Of a stretch of 6,182 nt of DNA, positions 1 to 4,826 are shown piece after piece. This DNA is from an uncultured bacterium. Lineage in GTDB: Bacteria > Actinomycetota > Coriobacteriia > Coriobacteriales > Coriobacteriaceae. Where the stretch lies: positions 1-6,182 of the forward strand of contig CAJMPM010000097.1 in assembly GCA_905215225.1 (NCBI GenBank). Direction: 5' to 3'. The position numbers and the translations under genes were made by a program. The notes under the pieces were generated by a model, which was not told the origin of the DNA, searched no databases, and was given only the letters and a program-made list of their open reading frames with translations. Numbering within the stretch: position 1 is the stretch's first letter; every line of letters starts with the position of its first letter.

Positions 1-37
1 CCTCTCGGCGGCCTTGCGAAAAACAAATCCAAGTTAG

Positions 38-52
38 ACCATTTCAAATGGT
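38..52. repeat. 15-bp near-perfect palindrome (short hairpin)
   Basis: ACCATTT and AAATGGT flank a single central base, giving a 7-bp inverted repeat. On the minus strand a T-rich stretch (TTTGTTTTT) follows about 14 bases later, too far away for a classical terminator. It is probably another fold in the leader RNA. Confidence 0.4.
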
Positions 53-65
53 TCGATGTCTGCCC

Positions 66-94
66 GGATGCGACACTGAAGTGAGTGTCCATCC
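66..94 (-). other. Leader hairpin downstream of boxA
   Basis: GGATG (66-70) pairs with CATCC (90-94) and GACACT (72-77) with AGTGTC (84-89). This makes an 11-bp stem with one bulged base (71) and a 6-base loop (78-83). No T-tract follows. In an rrn leader such a stem would lie between boxA and the 16S processing stem, which fits the proposed assignment. Confidence 0.5.
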
Positions 95-105
95 TCGCAG
101 TATCC

Positions 106-120
106 GGTTCTCAAGGTGCA
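106..120 (-). promoter_or_regulatory. boxA-like antitermination site
   Basis: The minus strand reads TGCACCTTGAGAACC. It resembles the rrn boxA of Gram-positive bacteria (Bacillus type TGTTCTTTGAAAAC, mycobacterial type TTTGAGAAC). As RNA, boxA binds NusB with ribosomal protein S10 (NusE) and makes RNA polymerase resistant to Rho during rRNA synthesis. The match was made by eye from memory of the consensus. Its position between structured leader hairpins supports it. Confidence 0.55.
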
Positions 121-126
121 CGCTTT

Positions 127-153
127 GCGGCTGATCCGGTCCCACCGGGCCGC
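127..153 (-). other. Leader hairpin upstream of boxA
   Basis: GCGGC (127-131) pairs with GCCGC (149-153), and inside it CCGGT (136-140) pairs with ACCGG (144-148) around a 3-base loop. A 4-base bulge (132-135) lies on one side. This gives ten mostly G-C pairs. No T-run follows on the minus strand, so it is not an ordinary intrinsic terminator. It is probably a structural element of the leader RNA. Confidence 0.5.
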
Positions 154-303
154 GCGGCAAGGAGATATATTGCCAGACCGGAGGGCCCCCGCGGGCGGGA
201 ATCTGGGCGCACACATTTCCTACACAACTATGCCTCTGACTGACGTTTACCAGTCGTTTGCTACCGCTCGCCGAGCACATCTTTATATAGAGTGGCCCCT
301 TGG

Positions 304-1704
304 CTAGAGCCGATATGCGCCCCTAGCCAAAGCGCAGCCGGCATCTAGCAGCTCATCGCGCTCCTCCACCGAAAAGCCCTCGGCGTACACGCGCACCACC
401 GGTTCGGTCCCGCTGGGACGGATCAGCAGCCAGGTGTCATCCTCAAATGCCAGACGTAAGCCGTCCATATGGCTTACGCTCTGCGGCGCCTTGCCGCATA
501 TCGACTTGGGATTCACGCCGGGAAGCAGCGTGCGCAACGTCTCGGCATCCTCGGCCTCAAGACGCAAATCTCGACGTCCGTAACTCGTCTTGCCAAAGCT
601 CGCCTCGAGCTGATCGATAAGCACGCCCAAGGGCGCGCCGGTCTTGGCCATGAGCTCGCACAAAATCAGGCAGGCAAGGATGCCGTCGCGCTCGGGCATG
701 TGCGCGGCGATACCGATACCGCCGGCCTCTTCACCGCCCACGAGAACGCCGCCCTTCTTCATCTCGGCGGCTATATATTTAAAACCGACGGGCTTGATGA
801 CCACGCGGCAGCCGAGCGTCTCGGCAATGCGACGCACAAGCGTGGAGCATGAAAGGTTGACGACGACGCGTCCCTTCAGATTGCGATACTGGACCAAATC
901 GCCCAAAACGAGTGCCATGATCTGATGTGGATGTATATATCTGCCGCGCTCATCACCCGCGCCGATACGATCGGCGTCGCCATCAGTCACCAGACCGGCG
1001 CACGCCCCGTCTTCGACAACTGCGCGCTCACAAGCATCCACCCACGGCTCGACCGGGTCGGGGCAGATATCTCCCCTATCGGTCGTCTCGTCGGCGTGAA
1101 TCTCATGGACTTCGACGCCAAGCTCTCGAAGCAAGTCGGCAAGATATCCCTGCGCAGCTCCGCCCATGGGGTCAACCACCACACGCATATGCGCGGCGCG
1201 AATGGCATCCGCGTCGACAAACGATGCCACCGCTCGCATATAGTCGGGAATGATATCTGCCGTGCGGTATTGCCCCTCAAGCCCCAGCGGCTCGGCGGCC
1301 ATCGTCTCCTCGAGCTCTTCGATGACATCCTGGTTGGCCGTCGAGCCATCACCCATCCGCAGCTTGAGGCATAGATAGCCCTGCGGATGATGTGAGCCCG
1401 TCACCATAAGCGCGCCGCATGCCTCGCCGTCATACGCAGCCGCCCACGTAAGAGCGGGAGTCGGCACCGGTCGAGACACGAGCACGGCATCGAGCCCGTG
1501 GGCGGCAATCACGCCCGCCGCGAGCTCGGCGAACTCGCGCGCTTGCGGCCGAGTGTCAAATCCTACATATACCGTTTTACCGGGATTCGTCTTTTGCCAT
1601 AGCCTGCCGATAGCATCAGTGACACGAGCGACGTTGTTGATAGTAAAGTCTCCGTCGACGCGAGCTCGCCAACCGTCAGTTCCAAAGTGAATTATCGCGC
1701 ACAC
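304..1704 (-). CDS. Phosphoglucomutase/phosphomannomutase family protein (alpha-D-phosphohexomutase)
   Basis: This 466-residue cytoplasmic enzyme should interconvert hexose 1- and 6-phosphates through a phosphoserine. All four family signatures are present in order: N-terminal HFGTDGWRAR (6-15); the active-site loop TGSHHP with Ser104 as the likely phosphoserine; the Mg-binding loop TDGDADRIG (Asp241, Asp243, Asp245); the sugar-binding loop GGEEAGG (323-329); and the phosphate-binding loop RPSGTEP (429-435). Length is normal for the family. The start is GTG at 1704, preceded by GAGGTG at 1717-1712 with 7-nt spacing. The frame stays open further upstream, but those codons look non-homologous and lack a good ribosome site. 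Two loops are unusual: SHHP instead of the common SHNP, and GGEEAGG instead of GEESGG. Whether glucose, mannose or another sugar is the substrate cannot be read from the sequence. It stands alone, after the terminator of the upstream operon. Confidence 0.93.
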   Translation of the reverse strand: MCAIIHFGTDGWRARVDGDFTINNVARVTDAIGRLWQKTNPGKTVYVGFDTRPQAREFAELAAGVIAAHGLDAVLVSRPVPTPALTWAAAYDGEACGALMVTGSHHPQGYLCLKLRMGDGSTANQDVIEELEETMAAEPLGLEGQYRTADIIPDYMRAVASFVDADAIRAAHMRVVVDPMGGAAQGYLADLLRELGVEVHEIHADETTDRGDICPDPVEPWVDACERAVVEDGACAGLVTDGDADRIGAGDERGRYIHPHQIMALVLGDLVQYRNLKGRVVVNLSCSTLVRRIAETLGCRVVIKPVGFKYIAAEMKKGGVLVGGEEAGGIGIAAHMPERDGILACLILCELMAKTGAPLGVLIDQLEASFGKTSYGRRDLRLEAEDAETLRTLLPGVNPKSICGKAPQSVSHMDGLRLAFEDDTWLLIRPSGTEPVVRVYAEGFSVEERDELLDAGCALARGAYRL

Positions 1705-1711
1705 GCGCAGA

Positions 1712-1717
1712 CACCTC
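1712..1717 (-). promoter_or_regulatory. Ribosome binding site that fixes the GTG start of the phosphomutase
   Basis: The minus strand reads GAGGTG, then 7 nt, then GTG at 1704. The start it selects lies 3-4 residues before the conserved HFGTDGWRA N-terminus. The alternative upstream GTG at 1782 would add 26 unconserved residues. Confidence 0.75.
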
Positions 1718-1828
1718 GCAGTGTTTGGATCATGGTACGCATGAGGTATACCCGCAACGGGCATCCGGCAAGCCGCCGGCACGCTCGTTCACCGTTTAGG
1801 CAAAAGCGTCGAGGTGCGCACCGACAAC

Positions 1829-1854
1829 AAAAAAACCGCCCCAGCGGGGGCGGT
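1829..1854 (-). terminator. Intrinsic terminator of the regulator-methyltransferase operon
   Basis: On the minus strand an 8-bp G-C-rich stem (ACCGCCCC 1835-1842 with GGGGCGGT 1847-1854) and a 4-base loop are followed by seven T residues (complement of 1829-1835). It starts about 25 bp after the methyltransferase stop codon and separates that operon from the phosphomutase gene. Confidence 0.9.
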
Positions 1855-1879
1855 GATTCGATACTCCCATTTTCGGGTT

Positions 1880-2773
1880 CTATATATTGAGCGCATCTGC
1901 CATAGCGGCTGTCGTAACCGCCGTGGTTCCGCAGCAGCTGCCTACCATTGCGGCGTCCGCCCGCTTCCACTCGACGCATGCGCGCGCGAAAGCTTCGGGG
2001 TTCTCGTGCCATACGGGGCCATCCTGAGTCCGGACCGGATCGCCCACGTTGGGACGCACCGTGACGGGAGTAGTCGCCGATGCAACCATCCTGGGCACCG
2101 CCACGTTCGCGGCCGCAAGCGAACAGCAATTAACACCAACCGAGTTTGCGCCGTGTTTTTCGGCGTACAAAACGGCTGCCTCGATGTTGAGGCCATCGCC
2201 CAACAGGTCGCCTTTATCGTCAACGACAAAACTCACCAGGACAGGCATACCGTCGGCGGCATCTCGGGCGCCGGCAAGCATGGGCTGCAAATTGCGGATA
2301 GACGTCACCGTCTCGATCAGCAGACCGTCAACACCAGCATTGAGCAAGGCGTGCGCCTGTTCGCGCGCAATGCCTCGGATTTCACGATACTCGGCAGAGT
2401 CCTCGGCAAACCACTCAATACAAATCGGGCCCATCGAGCCCAGCAGCAGCTGTGGGTGCGCCTGGCGAGCATCGTCGACGGCCCCGCGATTGACCTCCGC
2501 CACGGACGGCGCAATCTGGTCGTGCTTGAGGGCATAGCTTGATGCCTGAAAGGTGTTGGTAATGAGCACCTGCGCGCCGGCGGCGACATACAAGCGATGG
2601 ATACGAGAAACGGTCTGCGGCTCTGCCAGATTCCAAAACGCCGGTGGAATGTCGGCGGCATCGTACTCACTCAACAGAACACTGCCCATGGGGCCCTGCG
2701 CCAACAAGGTCTCGCTCGACAAGCGGCGCGTAAGTTCCTCGGCACCAAAGCGGTTGTAATAACTCGTATCCAT
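1880..2773 (-). CDS. Homocysteine S-methyltransferase family protein (zinc-dependent)
   Basis: A 297-residue protein that fits a single homocysteine-binding TIM-barrel domain (the MmuM, BHMT and MetH N-terminal family). The three zinc cysteines are visible: GVNCC (Cys216, with Cys217 adjacent) and GSCCGTT (Cys280, Cys281). Other family marks are the N-terminal GPMGS segment (28-31), TNTF (72-75), GSMGPI (112-117) and LLIETVTS (151-158). The reaction is transfer of a methyl group to homocysteine thiolate to make methionine. The donor (S-methylmethionine, betaine, or a methyl carrier supplied by a partner protein) cannot be decided here, so no gene symbol is given. There is no folate or cobalamin domain, so it is not a full MetH. 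Where relatives usually have DG[AG]MGT it has QGPMGS. The ATG start lies 10 bp after the regulator stop, with GGGA 5 nt upstream, which suggests co-transcription and perhaps coupled translation. Confidence 0.9.
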   Translation of the reverse strand: MDTSYYNRFGAEELTRRLSSETLLAQGPMGSVLLSEYDAADIPPAFWNLAEPQTVSRIHRLYVAAGAQVLITNTFQASSYALKHDQIAPSVAEVNRGAVDDARQAHPQLLLGSMGPICIEWFAEDSAEYREIRGIAREQAHALLNAGVDGLLIETVTSIRNLQPMLAGARDAADGMPVLVSFVVDDKGDLLGDGLNIEAAVLYAEKHGANSVGVNCCSLAAANVAVPRMVASATTPVTVRPNVGDPVRTQDGPVWHENPEAFARACVEWKRADAAMVGSCCGTTAVTTAAMADALNI

Positions 2774-2783
2774 ATATATCCCG

Positions 2784-3206
2784 CTATTCCTCGACGCTGA
2801 TTCCCTGCTTTTCGAGATAGGCGAGCCAGCGGTTCATCGTGTCCTCGGAAAGCGCATGCTCCATCATGCAGGCCTCGGAATCGGCTCGCTCAAATTCGAC
2901 ACCGAGCTCCTGAACCAAAAACGTGCGGATGAGGCGATGACGGTACCAGATAGCCGTACCAACCTCGCGGCCGCGATCGGTCAGGACTACCTTGCCGTAG
3001 TGCGATTGCTCGACAAGTTCGGATGCCTTGAGCGCCGAAACCGCTTTATTGACCGATGCCTTGGAGACGCCAAGGCGCTGCGCGATGTCGACCGATCGCA
3101 CGCCGTTGGTTTCCCCCTCTTCGCTTTCAATGCGAACCATGCACTCCAAGTAGTCTTCGTTCGCCACCGTTAGGTGTAGCTCGCGCGAGCTATTTGTCGT
3201 ATCCAT
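2784..3206 (-). CDS. DtxR/MntR-family metal-dependent transcriptional regulator
   Basis: A 140-residue two-domain repressor: an N-terminal winged helix (about 10-78, with the helix-turn-helix near SVDIAQRLGVSKASVNKAVS and wing HYGKVVLTDRG) and a dimerisation/metal domain (about 85-140). No C-terminal SH3-like domain is present, as in MntR. By comparison with known family members the likely metal ligands are Asp18, Glu21, His90, Cys113, Glu116 and His117 (motifs NEDYLE, YRHRL, EACMMEH). The Asp/Glu pair is MntR-like, while Cys at 113 is DtxR/IdeR-like, so the metal (Mn, Fe or Zn) is open. Start: ATG at 3206 has AGAAGGGA 9 nt upstream. ATG at 3212 would be only 3 nt from it, and a GTG at 3227 lacks a site. 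It diverges from pepT across a palindrome and leads an operon with the methyltransferase gene. Autoregulation is likely by layout, not proven. Confidence 0.92.
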   Translation of the reverse strand: MDTTNSSRELHLTVANEDYLECMVRIESEEGETNGVRSVDIAQRLGVSKASVNKAVSALKASELVEQSHYGKVVLTDRGREVGTAIWYRHRLIRTFLVQELGVEFERADSEACMMEHALSEDTMNRWLAYLEKQGISVEE

Positions 3207-3237
3207 GAACATCCGTCCCTTCTGCACTCAATGGCTG

Positions 3238-3243
3238 ATTCTA
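3238..3243 (-). promoter_or_regulatory. Putative -10 element of the regulator operon
   Basis: The minus strand reads TAGAAT, five of six matches to TATAAT. Transcription would start near 3231, leaving a leader of about 25 nt before the ATG at 3206 with its ribosome site inside. The -35 position (about 3261-3266) falls inside the 20-bp palindrome and has no consensus hexamer. Confidence 0.5.
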
Positions 3244-3259
3244 CCCCATCCAAGCGCCG

Positions 3260-3279
3260 CGGTATGCCGCGGCATACCG
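3260..3279. promoter_or_regulatory. Perfect 20-bp palindrome, candidate operator for the metalloregulator
   Basis: The half-site CGGTATGCCG is followed directly by its exact reverse complement, with no mismatch over 20 bp. Symmetry stops at the flanking bases. It lies between the divergent regulator and pepT genes, where the -35 regions of both candidate promoters would be. DtxR-family repressors bind palindromes of about this size, and the outer GGT...ACC resembles the DtxR/IdeR box (AGGTTAG...CTAACCT) only loosely. No T-run follows on either strand and it lies upstream of both leaders, so it is not a terminator. Binding by the adjacent regulator is inferred. Confidence 0.6.
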
Positions 3280-3288
3280 TGCTAGAGT
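3280..3288 (+). promoter_or_regulatory. Putative extended -10 of the pepT promoter
   Basis: TGCTAGAGT fits an extended -10 (TGn followed by a TATAAT-like hexamer, four of six). It begins one base after the palindrome ends. Initiation near 3295 would give a leader of about 30 nt that includes the ribosome site at 3315-3318. No -35 consensus is seen. Confidence 0.45.
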
Positions 3289-3326
3289 TCTTGTTGCACA
3301 CGACGACCAAGATTGGAGCAATCTTT

Positions 3327-4574
3327 ATGGAAAACACCACCACGGACCCCGCCGTCCTCGAGCGTTTTTTGCGCTATGTCCAGATTAACACGCAGTCCGA
3401 GGATGCCAACTGCGACCAGGTGCCGTCGAGCACCGTACAGTTCGACCTTGCCAACGTGCTTGCCGAAGAACTGCGCGAGCTGGGTGCAACCGATGCCCAT
3501 GTAACCGAAAACGCCTATGTCTGCGCGCACATTCCCGCTAGCGCCGGTTCCGAGAATAAGCCCGCCCTGGGCCTGATCGCGCACCTCGATACCACCGAGG
3601 TCGCGCCGGGCGCCGGCGTAGCGCCGCACATCGTGCACTACGATGGCGGCGATCTGGTTTGCGGCATCGTCGACGGCAAGCCCGTGTCCATGAGCACCGC
3701 CAAACTTCCTGCCCTCAACAACCTGGTGGGTGAGGACCTTGTCTGCACCGACGGAACTACGCTGCTGGGCGCCGACGACAAGGCGGGTGTCGCCGAAATC
3801 ATGGCGCTTGTCGCACGCATCGCGCAGGATCCCTCCCTGCCCCATCCCGCGCTCGGCATTTGCTTCTGCCCGGACGAGGAAATCGGTCACGGTGCCGAGC
3901 TGTTGGATATCGAGGCCTTCGGCTGCAAGTACGCTTACACGGTCGACGGCGGTCCGGTTGGCGAGCTTGAGTGGGAGTGCTTCAACGCCGCCGAGGCAAC
4001 CGTTCGCTTTGAGGGCCAGTCCATTCACCCCGGCGACGCCAAGGGGCGCATGGTCAACGCGGGCAACCTGTTCTGCGACTTCAACGCCCTGCTCCCCTAC
4101 GAGCAGCGCCCGGAATACACCGAGGGCTACGAGGGCTTCTATCACCTTGAGGGCGTCTCGGCAACGGTCGACCATGCCACGGCGCGCTATATCGTCCGTG
4201 ATCACGATGCCGCCAAGTTCCAGCAGAAACTCGAGCTGATGAATGCCGCCGCCGCACTGCTCAACCAGCGACTGGGCGAGGAGCGCGTAACGGTCGAGAT
4301 TAAGCAGCAGTATCGAAATATGGCCGAGATCGTTCGTGACTATCCCGAGCTTATTGATGTTGCCAAGGAAGCCTACCTTGCCTGCGGCGTTGAGCCCCAA
4401 GTACTGCCGATTCGCGGCGGCACCGACGGCGCACAGCTGTCGTTCCGCGGCCTGCCCTGCCCCAACCTCTCGACAGGCGGCTACTGTTACCACGGCGTCA
4501 ACGAGTTTGTCCCGGTCAGCTCGCTCGTCAAGATGACCGACGTCCTGCAGGAGCTCGTCGCCCGTTTCGCATAA
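3327..4574 (+). CDS. pepT: Peptidase T (tripeptide aminopeptidase, M20B family)
   Basis: This 415-residue cytosolic enzyme removes the N-terminal residue from tripeptides and so feeds amino acids from imported or recycled peptides. The full M20 dizinc centre is recognisable: AHLDT (His86, Asp88), GADDKAG (Asp150/Asp151), PDEEIGHG (Glu184 as general base, Glu185 as ligand), VDGGP (Asp207), and the final His389 in YCYHGVNEF. The PepT-typical SIHPGDAKG (His234) and RGGTDGAQLS (363-372) segments for substrate and dimer contacts are also intact. Length matches known PepT (about 410). The start is ATG at 3327 with GGAG 8 nt upstream. The frame stays open to 3231, but those 32 codons run through the palindrome and promoter and are not protein-like. 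It is monocistronic, divergent from the metalloregulator, and ends at a strong terminator. Confidence 0.95.
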   Translation: MENTTTDPAVLERFLRYVQINTQSEDANCDQVPSSTVQFDLANVLAEELRELGATDAHVTENAYVCAHIPASAGSENKPALGLIAHLDTTEVAPGAGVAPHIVHYDGGDLVCGIVDGKPVSMSTAKLPALNNLVGEDLVCTDGTTLLGADDKAGVAEIMALVARIAQDPSLPHPALGICFCPDEEIGHGAELLDIEAFGCKYAYTVDGGPVGELEWECFNAAEATVRFEGQSIHPGDAKGRMVNAGNLFCDFNALLPYEQRPEYTEGYEGFYHLEGVSATVDHATARYIVRDHDAAKFQQKLELMNAAAALLNQRLGEERVTVEIKQQYRNMAEIVRDYPELIDVAKEAYLACGVEPQVLPIRGGTDGAQLSFRGLPCPNLSTGGYCYHGVNEFVPVSSLVKMTDVLQELVARFA

Positions 4575-4600
4575 GACTGGCTGCATAAGCCCAAAAGACG

Positions 4601-4637
4601 AATCGCCCCGTCCTCAACAGAGAACGGGGCGATTTTT
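4601..4637 (+). terminator. Intrinsic terminator of pepT
   Basis: AATCGCCCCGT (4601-4611) pairs with ACGGGGCGATT (4624-4634). An inner CTC/GAG pairing extends the stem, and T residues at 4633-4637 follow. It begins 26 bp after the pepT stop codon. Confidence 0.9.
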
Positions 4638-4670
4638 GGTGCAAGAAAAGTAGTCGGCATCGCAGGTTGA

Positions 4671-4710
4671 GCCAACGTCAGCGAGCGACGTCCAAGGCGA
4701 ACAAGTTGGC
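4671..4710. repeat. Inverted-repeat element between the two convergent terminators
   Basis: GCCAAC (4671-4676) is the reverse complement of GTTGGC (4705-4710). Inside it ACGTC (4675-4679) matches GACGT (4687-4691) across a 7-base loop. The two pairings share two bases, so they are alternatives or a branched fold. No coding potential is seen. It could be a dispersed intergenic repeat or chance symmetry. Confidence 0.35.
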
Positions 4711-4713
4711 ATG

Positions 4714-4755
4714 AAAAAGGCAGGGCATTGACCTTCTGGTCATGCCCTGCCTTTT
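4714..4755 (-). terminator. Long, probably bidirectional terminator between pepT and the LCP gene
   Basis: The 4715-4727 arm (AAAAGGCAGGGCA) pairs with 4743-4755 (TGCCCTGCCTTTT). One bulged T (4728) precedes a further T-A pair and GACC/GGTC around a TTCT loop, for about 18 bp in all. On the minus strand five T residues end the stem, about 70 bp after the LCP stop. On the plus strand four T residues do, giving pepT a second stop. Confidence 0.8.
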
Positions 4756-4799
4756 GAATGACAAATTGTCGCTCTGGGCGTCGCGCAGCGTCGAGCCGC

Positions 4800-4823
4800 T
4801 ACGCGGGCTGGTAAGCCCGCGTA
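4800..4823 (-). other. Hairpin directly after the LCP stop codon
   Basis: TACGCGGGCT (4800-4809) pairs with AGCCCGCGTA (4814-4823): a perfect 10-bp G-C-rich stem with a 4-base loop, beginning 3 bp after the stop codon at 4827. No T-tract follows, so it alone should not terminate. It may protect the mRNA 3' end, or pause polymerase before the T-tailed terminator further on. Confidence 0.55.
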
Positions 4824-4826
4824 ACT

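Larger units (their letters stand above)
1..303 (-). promoter_or_regulatory. Probable rRNA operon (rrn) leader region, 16S gene expected beyond the left edge
   Basis: This stretch has no convincing protein gene. Read on the minus strand it contains a boxA-like antitermination sequence (106-120) between two strong hairpins (127-153 upstream, 66-94 downstream) and a third short hairpin (38-52). Actinobacterial rrn leaders are known to carry a boxA with a TTGAGAAC core upstream of 16S. The same motif also occurs in 16S-23S spacers, but here the upstream neighbour is a protein gene, so a 16S leader fits better. The promoter must lie between the phosphomutase stop and boxA. TATAAA at 287-282 (minus) is the best -10 candidate, but I see no good -35 for it. 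No 16S sequence is reached inside the window. A leader for some other gene to the left cannot be excluded. Confidence 0.55.

Noticed and set aside
136..148. GGTGGGACCG on the minus strand, reminiscent of a T-box (GGTGGNACCGCG)
   Set aside because: The sequence after it does not continue as CG and is simply the 3' arm of a perfect CCGGT/ACCGG hairpin. No specifier stem or T-tailed terminator and no tRNA synthetase gene is visible.
34..307. Short frames on both strands in the left non-coding region, including a TTG preceded by AAGGAGATATA near 160-173 (plus)
   Set aside because: The translations are rich in Arg, Pro and Gly without domain features, and the frames cross the leader hairpins and boxA. 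The AAGGAG lies in the loop of a GGCAA/TTGCC hairpin and no typical start codon follows it.
300..330. TTGGCTAG...CTAGCCAA inverted repeat across the phosphomutase stop codon, considered as a terminator
   Set aside because: The 8-bp stem has a 15-base loop and no T-run on either strand, and half of it is coding sequence. It could be chance.
1813..1822. GGTGCGCACC 10-bp palindrome next to the terminator T-tract, considered as an operator
   Set aside because: It is short and of common composition, has no second copy in the window and is not placed on a recognisable promoter.
1705..1828. Promoter for the phosphomutase (TTGCCG / TATACC on the minus strand)
   Set aside because: The spacing of about 15 bp and weak hexamers do not support a confident call. 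A promoter must be in this gap after the terminator, but I cannot place it.
1814..2542. 242-codon plus-strand frame opposite the methyltransferase gene
   Set aside because: It would begin inside the terminator and runs antisense to a gene with clear zinc motifs. Its translation is not protein-like.
3231..3326. N-terminal extension of PepT by 32 residues
   Set aside because: The extension would translate through the palindrome and promoter, lacks a ribosome site and makes the protein longer than the family. ATG at 3327 has a good GGAG.
3282..4586. 434-codon open frame on the minus strand opposite pepT
   Set aside because: It is antisense to a gene with a complete catalytic site. Its translation shows no recognisable motif, and long antisense frames are common at high GC with this codon usage.
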